Assembly: GCF_964019385.1 (NCBI RefSeq)
Contig: NC_088654.1
Location: 26,429,986-26,493,985, forward strand
Direction of reading: 5' to 3'
DNA: 64,000 nucleotides
Source: Sycon ciliatum
Lineage: Eukaryota > Porifera > Calcarea > Leucosolenida > Sycettidae
The notes under the pieces were generated by a model. That model did no database searches. It had not been told where the DNA came from and saw only the letters and a list, made by a program, of their open reading frames with translations. Shown one piece after another: positions 34,013 through 46,400 of this stretch. The stretch's first letter is position 1. Each line of letters begins with the position of its first letter. The position numbers and the translations under genes are program-made.

Positions 34013-34499
34013 TGTACCGGTGCATGACACAGAGCAGTGCATGGCAGTGCAGTACGAGTACAGACTGTACATGTACTAGAACTTCGATACATCATGTGGC
34101 ATGGCTGCTTCTTCAGCGTGTTCTCCAAAAAAAGCCTGAGCTGGATCCGTACTCACGTAGATCTACTCGGTGTCCAACGAGTTGCGTAGAGCCAGAAATA
34201 GACATGAGTGGCTGTGTACGTGAGTTGGCAACATCATTGTGAGAGGCAACACAGCCAGAAACGGACAAGAGCATGCAGAAAGATCACTCTTGATCATTAT
34301 ACGCGATATTTTCCTGTACATTTGATATGGTTTGCTTCCTGAAGTCCATCACAATAAGCGATATATCGGTATAGCCGATAATAGTGTATATAGTGATATT
34401 TTAGCTGTATTTTTTCTGATTTGATTTTGATTTTGACGTGTTCTATCACTATAAGCGGTATATCATTATATCCGGTCACTTTATAAACGATACTTACTG

Positions 34500-37400
34500 T
34501 ACAAGCAATGGAGAGCGTTTCCCCAGTACAAGCAGTGGAGAGCGTTTCCACAGCACAGGCAATGGAGAGCGTTTCCCCAGTACAAGCAATGGAGAGCGTT
34601 TCCACAGTACAAGCAATGGAGAGCGTTTCCCCAGTACAAGCAATGGAGAGCGTTTCCCCAGTACAAGCAGTGGAGAGCGTTTCCCCAGTACAAGCAGTGG
34701 AGAGCGTTTCCCCAGTACAAGCAGTGGAGAGGGTTTCCCCAGTACAAGCAGTGGAGAGCGTTTCCCCAGTACAAGCAATGGAGAGCGTTTCCCCAGTACA
34801 AGCAATGGAGAGCGTTTCCACAGTACAAGCAGTGGAGAGCGTTTCCCCAGTACAAGCAGTGGAGAGCGTTTCCCCAGTACAAGCAGTGGAGAGCGTTTCC
34901 ACAGTACAACCAGTGGAGAGCGTTTCCCCAGTACAAGCAATGGAGAGCGTTTCCCCAGTACAAGCAATGGAGAGCGTTTCCCCAGTACAAGCAGTGGAGA
35001 GCGTTTCCCCAGTACAAGCAATGGAGAGCGTTTCCACAGTACAAGCAATGGAGAGCGTTTCCACAGTACAAGCAGTGGAGAGCGTTTCCACAGTACAAGC
35101 AATGGAGAGCGTTTCCCCAGTACAAGCAATGGAGAGCGTTTCCCCAGTACAAGCAATGGAGAGCGTTTCCACAGTACAAGCAGTGGAGAGCGTTTCCACA
35201 GTACAAGCAGTGGAGAGCGTTTCCCCAGTACAAGCAGTGGAGAGCGTTTCCCCAGTACAAGCAGTGGAGAGCGTTTCCCCAGTACAAGCAATGGAGAGCG
35301 TTTCCCCAGTACAAGCAATGGAGAGCGTTTCCACAGTACAAGCAATGGAGAGCGTTTCCCCAGTACAAGCAGTGGAGAGCGTTTCCCCAGTACAAGCAGT
35401 GGAGAGCGTTTCCACAGTACAAGCAATGGAGAGCGTTTCCCCAGTACAAGCAATGGAGAGCGTTTCCCCAGTACAAGCAGTGGAGAGCGTTTCCCCAGTA
35501 CAAGCAATGGAGAGCGTTTCCACAGTACAAGCAATGGAGAGCGTTTCCCCAGTACAAGCAGTGGAGAGCGTTTCCCCAGTACAAGCAATGGAGAGCGTTT
35601 CCCCAGTACAAGCAGTGGAGAGCGTTTCCCCAGTACAAGCAGTGGAGAGCGTTTCCCCAGTACAAGCAATGGAGAGCGTTTCCACAGTACAAGCAATGGA
35701 GAGCGTTTCCCCAGTACAAGCAATGGAGAGCGTTTCCACAGTACAAGCAATGGAGAGCGTTTCCCCAGTACAAGCAATGGAGAGCGTTTCCACAGTACAA
35801 GCAGTGGAGAGCGTTTCCACAGTACAAGCAGTGGAGAGCGTTTCCCCAGTACAAGCAATGGAGAGCGTTTCCCCAGTACAAGCAGTGGAGAGCGTTTCCA
35901 CAGTACAAGCAATGGAGAGCGTTTCCACAGTACAAGCAGTGGAGAGCGTTTCCACAGTACAAGCAATGGAGAGCGTTTCCCCAGTACAAGCAGTGGAGAG
36001 CGTTTCCACAGTACAAGCAATGGAGAGCGTTTCCCCAGTACAAGCAATGGAGAGCGTTTCCCCAGTACAAGCAATGGAGAGCGTTTCCACAGTACAAGCA
36101 GTGGAGAGCTTTCCCCAGTACAAGCAATGGAGAGCGTTTCCACAGTACAAGCAGTGGAGAGCGTTTCCACAGTACAAGCAGTGGAGAGCGTTTCCCCAGT
36201 ACAAGCAATGGAGAGCGTTTCCCCAGTACAAGCAGTGGAGAGCGTTTCCCCAGTACAAGCAATGGAGAGCGTTTCCACAGTACAAGCAATGGAGAGCGTT
36301 TCCCCAGTACAAGCAGTGGAGAGCGTTTCCACAGTACAAGCAATGGAGAGCGTTTCCCCAGTACAAGCAATGGAGAGCGTTTCCCCAGTACAAGCAATGG
36401 AGAGCGTTTCCCCAGTACAAGCAGTGGAGAGCGTTTCCACATTACAAGCAGTGGAGAGCGTTTCCACAGTACAAGCAATGGAGAGCGTTTCCCCAGTACA
36501 AGCAATGGAGAGCGTTTCCACAGTACAAGCAGTGGAGAGCGTTTCCCCAGTACAAGCAATGGAGAGCGTTTCCCCAGTACAAGCAATGGAGAGTGTTTCC
36601 CCAGTACAAGCAGTGGAGAGCGTTTCCCCAGTACAAGCAATGGAGAGCGTTTCCACAGTACAAGCAGTGGAGAGCGTTTCCCCAGTACAAGCAATGGAGA
36701 GCGTTTCCACAGTACAAGCAATGGAGAGCGTTTCCCCAGTACAAGCAATGGAGAGCGTTTCCACAGTACAAGCAGTGGAGAGCGTTTCCACAGTACAAGC
36801 AGTGGAGAGCGTTTCCCCAGTACAAGCAGTGGAGAGCGTTTCCACAGTACAAGCAATGGAGAGCGTTTCCCCAGTACAAGCAGTGGAGAGCGTTTCCCCA
36901 GTACAAGCAATGGAGAGCGTTTCCCCAGTACAAGCAGTGGAGAGCGTTTCCCCAGTACAAGCAGTGGAGAGCGTTTCCCCAGTACAAGCAATGGAGAGCG
37001 TTTCCCCAGTACAAGCAATGGAGAGCGTTTCCCCAGTACAAGCAGTGGAGAGCGTTTCCCCAGTACAAGCAATGGAGAGCGTTTCCCCAGTACAAGCAAT
37101 GGAGAGCGTTTCCACAGTACAAGCAGTGGAGAGCGTTTCCACAGTACAAGCAGTGGAGAGCGTTTCCCCAGTACAAGCAGTGGAGAGCGTTTCCACAGTA
37201 CAAGCAATGGAGAGCGTTTCCCCAGTACAAGCAGTGGAGAGCGTTTCCCCAGTACAAGCAATGGAGAGCGTTTCCCCAGTACAAGCAGTGGAGAGCGTTT
37301 CCCCAGTACAAGCAGTGGAGAGCGTTTCCCCAGTACAAGCAATGGAGAGCGTTTCCCCAGTACAAGCAATGGAGAGCGTTTCCCCAGTACAAGCAGTGGA

Positions 37401-40400
37401 GAGCGTTTCCCCAGTACAAGCAATGGAGAGCGTTTCCCCAGTACAAGCAATGGAGAGCGTTTCCACAGTACAAGCAGTGGAGAGCGTTTCCACAGTACAA
37501 GCAGTGGAGAGCGTTTCCCCAGTACAAGCAGTGGAGAGCGTTTCCCCAGTACAAGCAGTGGAGAGCGTTTCCCCAGTACAAGCAATGGAGAGCGTTTCCA
37601 CAGTACAAGCAATGGAGAGCGTTTCCCCAGTACAAGCAGTGGAGAGCGTTTCCACAGTACAAGCAGTGGAGAGCGTTTCCACAGTACAAGCAATGGAGAG
37701 CGTTTCCTCAGTACAAGCAATGGAGAGCGTTTCCCCAGTACAAGCAGTGGAGAGCGTTTCCCCAGTACAAGCAATGGAGAGCGTTTCCACAGTACAAGCA
37801 ATGGAGAGCGTTTCCCCAGTACAAGCAGTGGAGAGCGTTTCCCCAGTACAAGCAATGGAGAGCGTTTCCCCAGTACAAGCAATGGAGAGCGTTTCCCCAG
37901 TACAAGCAATGGAGAGCGTTTCCCCAGTACAAGCAATGGAGAGCGTTTCCACAGTACAAGCAGTGGAGAGCGTTTCCCCAGTACAAGCAATGGAGAGCGT
38001 TTCCACAGTACAAGCAATGGAGAGCGTTTCCCCAGTACAAGCAATGGAGAGCGTTTCCACAGTACAAGCAGTGGAGAGCGTTTCCACAGTACAAGCAGTG
38101 GAGAGCGTTTCCCCAGTACAAGCAGTGGAGAGCGTTTCCACAGTACAAGCAATGGAGAGCGTTTCCCCAGTACAAGCAATGGAGAGCGTTTCCCCAGTAC
38201 AAGCAATGGAGATGGTTTCCACAGTACAAGCAGTGGAGAGCTTTCCCCAGTACAAGCAATGGAGAGCGTTTCCCCAGTACAAGCAATGGAGAGCGTTTCG
38301 ACAGTACAAGCAGTGGAGAGCGTTTCCCCAGTACAAGCAGTGGAGAGCGTTTCCACAGTACAAGCAATGGAGAGCGTTTCCCCAGTACAAGCAATGGAGA
38401 GCGTTTCCCCAGTACAAGCAATGGAGAGCGTTTCCACAGTACAAGCAGTGGAGAGCTTTCCCCAGTACAAGCAATGGAGAGCGTTTCCCCAGTACAAGCA
38501 ATGGAGAGCGTTTCCACAGTACAAGCAGTGGAGAGCGTTTCCACAGTACAAGCAGTGGAGAGCGTTTCCCCAGTACAAGCAATGGAGAGCGTTTCCCCAG
38601 TACAAGCAGTGGAGAGCGTTTCCCCAGTACAAGCAGTGGAGAGCGTTTCCCCAGTACAAGCAATGGAGAGCGTTTCCCCAGTACAAGCAATGGAGAGCGT
38701 TTCCCCAGTACAAGCAATGGAGAGCGTTTCCACAGTACAAGCAATGGAGAGCGTTTCCCCAGTACAAGCAGTGGAGAGCGTTTCCCCAGTACAAGCAGTG
38801 GAGAGCGTTTCCACAGTACAAGCAATGGAGAGCGTTTCCCCAGTACAAGCAATGGAGAGCGTTTCCCCAGTACAAGCAGTGGAGAGCGTTTCCCCAGTAC
38901 AAGCAATGGAGAGCGTTTCCACAGTACAAGCAATGGAGAGCGTTTCCCCAGTACAAGCAGTGGAGAGCGTTTCCCCAGTACAAGCAATGGAGAGCGTTTC
39001 CCCAGTACAAGCAATGGAGAGCGTTTCCCCAGTACAAGCAATGGAGAGCGTTTCCCCAGTACAAGCAATGGAGAGCGTTTCCACAGTACAAGCAGTGGAG
39101 AGCGTTTCCCCAGTACAAGCAATGGAGAGCGTTTCCACAGTACAAGCAATGGAGAGCGTTTCCCCAGTACAAGCAATGGAGAGCGTTTCCACAGTACAAG
39201 CAGTGGAGAGCGTTTCCACAGTACAAGCAGTGGAGAGCGTTTCCCCAGTACAAGCAGTGGAGAGCGTTTCCACAGTACAAGCAATGGAGAGCGTTTCCCC
39301 AGTACAAGCAATGGTGAGCGTTTCCCCAGTACAAGCAATGGAGAGCGTTTCCACAGTACAAGCAGTGGAGAGCTTTCCCCAGTACAAGCAATGGAGAGCG
39401 TTTCCACAGTACAAGCAGTGGAGAGCGTTTCCACAGTACAAGCAGTGGAGAGCGTTTCCCCAGTACAAGCAATGGAGAGCGTTTCCCCAGTACAAGCAAT
39501 TGAGAGCGTTTCCCCAGTACAAGCAGTGGAGAGCGTTTCCCCAGTACAAGCAATGGAGAGCGTTTCCACAGTACAAGCAATGGAGAGCGTTTCCCCAGTA
39601 CAAGCAGTGGAGAGCGTTTCCACAGTACAAGCAATGGAGAGCGTTTCCCCAGTACAAGCAATGGAGAGCGTTTCCCCAGTACAAGCAATGGAGAGCGTTT
39701 CCCCAGTACAAGCAGTGGAGAGCGTTTCCACAGTACAAGCAGTGGAGAGCGTTTCCCCAGTACAAGCAGTGGAGAGCGTTTCCCTAGTACAAGCAATGGA
39801 GAGCGTTTCCCCAGTACAAGCAGTGGAGAGCGTTTCCACATTACAAGCAGTGGAGAGCGTTTCCACAGTACAAGCAATGGAGAGCGTTTCCCCAGTACAA
39901 GCAATGGAGAGCGTTTCCCCAGTACAAGCAGTGGAGAGCGTTTCCACAGTACAAGCAGTGGAGAGCGTTTCCCCAGTACAAGCAATGGAGAGCGTTTCCA
40001 CAGTACAAGCAATGGAGAGCGTTTCCCCAGTACAAGCAGTGGAGAGCGTTTCCCCAGTACAAGCAATGGAGAGCGTTTCCACAGTACAAGCAGTGGAGAG
40101 CGTTTCCCCAGTACAAGCAATGGAGAGCGTTTCCACAGTACAAGCAATGGAGAGCGTTTCCCCAGTACAAGCAATGGAGAGCGTTTCCACAGTACAAGCA
40201 GTGGAGAGCGTTTCCCCAGTACAAGCAATGGAGAGCGTTTCCACAGTACAAGCAGTGGAGAGCGTTTCCCCAGTACAAGCAGTGGAGAGCGTTTCCACAG
40301 TACAAGCAGTGGAGAGCGTTTCCCCAGTACAAGCAGTGGAGAGCGTTTCCACAGTACAAGCAATGGAGAGCGTTTCCCCAGTACAAGCAATGGAGAGCGT

Positions 40401-43400
40401 TTCCCCAGTACAAGCAATGGAGAGCGTTTCCACAGTACAAGCAGTGGAGAGCTTTCCCCAGTACAAGCAATGGAGAGCGTTTCCACAGTACAAGCAGTGG
40501 AGAGCGTTTCCCCAGTACAAGCAGTGGAGAGCGTTTCCCCAGTACAAGCAATGGAGAGCGTTTCCCCAGTACAAGCAGTGGAGAGCGTTTCCCCAGTACA
40601 AGCAATGGAGAGCGTTTCCACAGTACAAGCAATGGAGAGCGTTTCCCCAGTACAAGCAGTGGAGAGCGTTTCCACAGTACAAGCAATGGAGAGCGTTTCC
40701 CCAGTACAAGCAATGGAGAGCGTTTCCCCAGTACAAGCAATGGAGAGCGTTTCCCCAGTACAAGCAGTGGAGAGCGTTTCCCCAGTACAAGCAGTGGAGA
40801 GCGTTTCCCCAGTACAAGCAATGGAGAGCGTTTCCACAGTACAAGCAGTGGAGAGCGTTTCCCCAGTACAAGCAGTGGAGAGCGTTTCCCCAGTACAAGC
40901 AATGGAGAGCGTTTCCCCAGTACAAGCAGTGGAGAGCGTTTCCCCAGTACAAGCAGTGGAGAGCGTTTCCCCAGTACAAGCAATGGAGAGCGTTTCCACA
41001 GTACAAGCAGTGGAGAGCGTTTCCCCAGTACAAGCAATGGAGAGAGTTTCCACAGTACAAGCAGTGGAGAGCGTTTCCCCAGTACAAGCAGTGGAGAGCG
41101 TTTCCCCAGTACAAGCAATGGAGAGCGTTTCCCCAGTACAAGCAATGGAGAGCGTTTCCACAGTACAAGCAGTGGAGAGCGTTTCCCCAGTACAAGCAGT
41201 GGAGAGCGTTTCCCCAGTACAAGCAGTGGAGAGCGTTTCCCCAGTACAAGCAATGGAGAGCGTTTCCCCAGTACAAGCAGTGGAGAGCGTTTCCCCAGTA
41301 CAAGCAATGGAGAGCGTTTCCACAGTACAAGCAGTGGAGAGCGTTTCCCCAGTACAAGCAATGGAGAGCGTTTCCACAGTACAAGCAGTGGAGAGCATTT
41401 CCCCAGTACAAGCAATGGAGAGCGTTTCCCCAGTACAAGCAATGGAGAGCGTTTCCACAGTACAAGCAATGGAGAGCATTTCCCCAGTACAAGCAGTGGA
41501 GAGCGTTTCCACAGTACAAGCAGTGGAGAGCGTTTCCACAGTACAAGCAATGGAGAGCGTTTCCCCAGTACAAGCAGTGGAGAGCGTTTCCCCAGTACAA
41601 GCAGTGGAGAGCGTTTCCACAGTACAAGCAGTGGAGAGCGTTTCCCCAGTACAAGCAATGGAGAGCGTTTCCCCAGTACAAGCAGTGGAGAGCGTTTCCC
41701 CAGTACAAGCAGTGGAGAGCGTTTCCACAGTACAAGCAGTGGAGAGCGTTTCCCCAGTACAAGCAGTGGAGAGCGTTTCCCCAGTACAAGCAATGGAGAG
41801 CGTTTCCCCAGTACAAGCAGTGGAGAGCGTTTCCCCAGTACAAGCAGTGGAGAGCGTTTCCACAGTACAAGCAGTGGAGAGCGTTTCCCCAGTACAAGCA
41901 ATGGAGAGCGTTTCCCCAGTACAAGCAATGGAGAGCGTTTCCCCAGTACAAGCAGTGGAGAGCGTTTCCCCAGTACAAGCAGTGGAGAGCGTTTCCCCAG
42001 TACAAGCAGTGGAGAGCGTTTCCCCAGTACAAGCAGTGGAGAGCGTTTCCCCAGTACAAGCAGTGGAGAGCGTTTCCCCAGTACAAGCAATGGAGAGCGT
42101 TTCCCCAGTACAAGCAGTGGAGAGCGTTTCCCCAGTACAAGCAGTGGAGAGCATTTCCCCAGTACAAGCAATGGAGAGCGTTTCCCCAGTACAAGCAGTG
42201 GAGAGCGTTTCCACAGTACAAGCAGTGGAGAGCGTTTCCCCAGTACAAGCAATGGAGAGCGTTTCCCCAGTACAAGCAGTGGAGAGCATTTCCCCAGTAC
42301 AAGCAGTGGAGAGCGTTTCCCCAGTACAAGCAGTGGAGAGCGTTTCCCCAGTACAAGCAGTGGAGAGCGTTTCCCCAGTACAAGCAATGGAGAGCGTTTC
42401 CCCAGTACAAGCAGTGGAGAGCGTTTCCCCAGTACAAGCAATGGAGAGCGTTTCCACAGTACAAGCAGTGGAGAGCGTTTCCCCAGTACAAGCAGTGGAG
42501 AGCGTTTCCCCAGTACAAGCAATGGAGAGCGTTTCCCCAGTACAAGCAATGGAGAGCGTTTCCCCAGTACAAGCAGTGGAGAGCGTTTCCCCAGTACAAG
42601 CAGAGGAGAGCGTTTCCCCAGTACAAGCAGTGGAGAGCGTTTCCCCAGTACAAGCAGTGGAGAGCGTTTCCCCAGTACAAGCAGTGGAGAGCGTTTCCAC
42701 AGTACAAGCAATGGAGAGCGTTTCCCCAGTACAAGCAATGGAGAGCGTTTCCCCAGTACAAGCAGTGGAGAGCGTTTCCCCAGTACAAGCAGTGGAGAGC
42801 GTTTCCACAGTACAAGCAGTGGAGAGCGTTTCCCCAGTACAAGCAGTGGAGAGTGTTTCCCCAGTACAAGCAGTGGAGAGCGTTTCCCCAGTACAAGCAG
42901 TGGAGAGCGTTTCCCCAGTACAAGCAATGGAGAGCGTTTCCCCAGTACAAGCAGTGGAGAGCGTTTCCCCAGTACAAGCAATGGAGAGCGTTTCCACAGT
43001 ACAAGCAATGGAGAGCGTTTCCCCAGTACAAGCAGTGGAGAGCGTTTCCACAGTACAAGCAGTGGAGAGCGTTTCCACAGTACAAGCAGTGGAGAGCGTT
43101 TCCACAGTACAAGCAATGGAGAGCGTTTCCACAGTACAAGCAGTGGAGAGCGTTTCCACAGTACAAGCAATGGAGAGCGTTTCCCCAGTACAAGCAGTGG
43201 AGAGCGTTTCCCCAGTACAAGCAATGGAGAGCGTTTCCACAGTACAAGCAATGGAGAGCGTTTCCACAGTACAAGCAGTGGAGAGCGTTTCCCCAGTATA
43301 AGCAGTGGAGAGCGTTTCCCCAGTACAAGCAATGGAGAGCGTTTCCACAGTACAAGCAGTGGAGAGCGTTTCCCCAGTACAAGCAGTGGAGAGCGTTTCC

Positions 43401-46400
43401 ACAGTACAAGCAGTGGAGAGCGTTTCCCCAGTACAAGCAGTGGAGAGCGTTTCCCCAGTACAAGCAGTGGAGAGCGTTTCCACAGTACAAGCAATGGAGA
43501 GCGTTTCCACAGTACAAGCAATGGAGAGCGTTTCCCCAGTACAAGCAATGGAGAGCGTTTCCCCAGTACAAGCAGTGGAGAGCGTTTCCCCAGTACAAGC
43601 AGTGGAGAGCGTTTCCCCAGTACAAGCAGTGGAGAGCGTTTCCCCAGTACAAGCAGTGGAGAGCGTTTCCCCAGTACAAGCAATGGAGAGCGTTTCCCCA
43701 GTACAAGCAGTGGAGAGCGTTTCCCCAGTACAAGCAATGGAGAGCGTTTCCACAGTACAAGCAGTGGAGAGCGTTTCCCCAGTACAAGCAGTGGAGAGCG
43801 TTTCCACAGTACAAGCAATGGAGAGCGTTTCCACAGTACAAGCAGTGGAGAGCGTTTCCCCAGTACAAGCAGTGGAGAGCGTTTCCCCAGTACAAGCAAT
43901 GGAGAGCGTTTCCCCAGTACAAGCAATGGAGAGCGTTTCCCCAGTACAAGCAGTGGAGAGCGTTTCCCCAGTACAAGCAGTGGAGAGCGTTTCCCCAGTA
44001 CAAGCAGTGGAGAGCGTTTCCCCAGTACAAGCAGTGGAGAGCGTTTCCCCAGTACAAGCAGTGGAGAGCGTTTCCACAGTACAAGCAATGGAGAGCGTTT
44101 CCCCAGTACAAGCAATGGAGAGCGTTTCCCCAGTACAAGCAGTGGAGAGCGTTTCCCCAGTACAAGCAGTGGAGAGCGTTTCCACAGTACAAGCAGTGGA
44201 AAGCGTTTCCCCAGTACAAGCAGTGGAGAGCGTTTCCCCAGTACAAGCAGTGGAGAGCGTTTCCCCAGTACAAGCAGTGGAGAGCGTTTCCCCAGTACAA
44301 GCAATGGAGAGCGTTTCCCCAGTACAAGCAGTGGAGAGTGTTTCCCCAGTACAAGCAATGGAGAGCGTTTCCACAGTACAAGCAATGGAGAGCGTTTCCC
44401 CAGTACAAGCAGTGGAGAGCGTTTCCACAGTACAAGCAATGGAGAGCGTTTCCCCAGTACAAGCAGTGGAGAGCGTTTCCCCAGTACAAGCAATGGAGAG
44501 CGTTTCCACAGTACAAGCAATGGAGAGCGTTTCCACAGTACAAGCAGTGGAGAGCGTTTCCCCAGTACAAGCAGTGGAGAGCGTTTCCCCAGTACAAGCA
44601 ATGGAGAGCGTTTCCACAGTACAAGCAGTGGAGAGCGTTTCCCCAGTACAAGCAGTGGAGAGCGTTTCCACAGTACAAGCAATGGAGAGCGTTTCCCCAG
44701 TACAAGCAGTGGAGAGCGTTTCCACAGTACAAGCAATGGAGAGCGTTTCCACAGTACAAGCAATGGAGAGCGTTTCCCCAGTACAAGCAATGGAGAGCGT
44801 TTCCACAGTACAAGCAGTGGAGAGCGTTTCCCCAGTACAAGCAGTGGAGAGCGTTTCCCCAGTACAAGCAGTGGAGAGCGTTTCCACAGTACAAGCAATG
44901 GAGAGCGTTTCCACAGTACAAGCAATGGAGAGCGTTTCCCCAGTACAAGCAATGGAGAGCGTTTCCACAGTACAAGCAGTGGAGAGCGTTTCCCCAGTAC
45001 AAGCAATGGAGAGCGTTTCCCCAGTACAAGCAGTGGAGAGCGTTTCCACAGTACAAGCAGTGGAGAGCGTTTCCCCAGTACAAGCAGTGGAGAGCGTTTC
45101 CCCAGTACAAGCAGTGGAGAGCGTTTCCACAGTACAAGCAGTGGAGAGCGTTTCCCCAGTACAAGCAGTGGAGAGCGTTTCCACAGTACAAGCAATGGAG
45201 AGCGTTTCCACAGTACAAGCAATGGAGAGCGTTTCCACAGTACAAGCAGTGGAGAGCGTTTCCCCAGTACAAGCAGTGGAGAGCGTTTCCACAGTACAAG
45301 CAGTGGAGAGCGTTTCCCCAGTACAAGCAGTGGAGAGCGTTTCCACAGTACAAGCAATGGAGAGCGTTTCCACAGTACAAGCAATGGAGAGCGTTTCCCC
45401 AGTACAAGCAGTGGAGAGCGTTTCCACAGTACAAGCAGTGGAGAGCGTTTCCCCAGTATAAGCAGTGGAGAGCGTTTCCCCAGTACAAGCAATGGAGAGC
45501 GTTTCCCCAGTACAAGCAGTGGAGAGCGTTTCCCCAGTACAAGCAGTGGAGAGCGTTTCCACAGTACAAGCAATGGAGAGCGTTTCCACAGTACAAGCAA
45601 TGGAGAGCGTTTCCCCAGTACAAGCAGTGGAGAGCGTTTCCACAGTACAAGCAGTGGAGAGCGTTTCCCCAGTACAAGCAGTGGAGAGCGTTTCCCCAGT
45701 ACAAGCAGTGGAGAGCGTTTCCCCAGTACAAGCAGTGGAGAGCGTTTCCAAAGTACAAGCAATGGAGAGCGTTTCCACAGTACAAGCAATGGAGAGCGTT
45801 TCCACAGTACAAGCAGTGGAGAGCGTTTCCCCAGTACAAGCAGTGGAGAGCGTTTCCCCAGTACAAGCAGTGGAGAGCATTTCCCCAGTACAAGCAGTGG
45901 AGAGCGTTTCCCCAGTACAAGCAATGGAGAGCGTTTCCCCAGTACAAGCAATGGAGAGCGTTTCCACAGTACAAGCAGTGGAGAGCGTTTCCCCAGTACA
46001 AGCAATGGAGAGCGTTTCCACAGTACAAGCAGTGGAGAGCGTTTCCCCAGTACAAGCAGTGGAGAGCGTTTCCACAGTACAAGCAGTGGAGAGCGTTTCC
46101 ACAGTACAAGCAGTGGAGAGCGTTTCCCCAGTACAAGCAGTGGAGAGCGTTTCCCCAGTACAAGCAGTGGAGAGCGTTTCCACAGTACAAGCAGTGGAGA
46201 GCGTTTCCACAGTACAAGCAGTGGAGAGCGTTTCCCCAGTACAAGCAGTGGAGAGCGTTTCCCCAGTACAAGCAGTGGAGAGCGTTTCCACAGTACAAGC
46301 AGTGGAGAGCGTTTCCACAGTACAAGCAGTGGAGAGCGTTTCCCCAGTACAAGCAGTGGAGAGCGTTTCCCCAGTACAAGCAGTGGAGAGCGTTTCCACA

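Larger units (their letters stand above)
30336..34499. mobile_element. 4,164-bp TA-flanked TIR DNA transposon inserted in the satellite
   Basis: The element begins CAGTAAATATCGGATATAA and ends with the inverted form of CAGTAAGTATCGTTTATAA. The first 23 bases of the two ends match at 19 positions. A TA lies at each edge (30334-30335 and 34500-34501). Removing the element plus one TA rejoins CCCCAG-TA-CAAGCAATGG, an exact satellite unit. CAGT-type TIRs with TA duplication are diagnostic of the Tc1/mariner superfamily, and the CAGTAA...ATATAACG form suggests pogo/Tigger type. Subterminal inverted blocks occur at 30513-30660 and 33861-34012. I find no DDE transposase, so it is non-autonomous or decayed. 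It hosts a nested MITE and a CA microsatellite. Confidence 0.85.
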
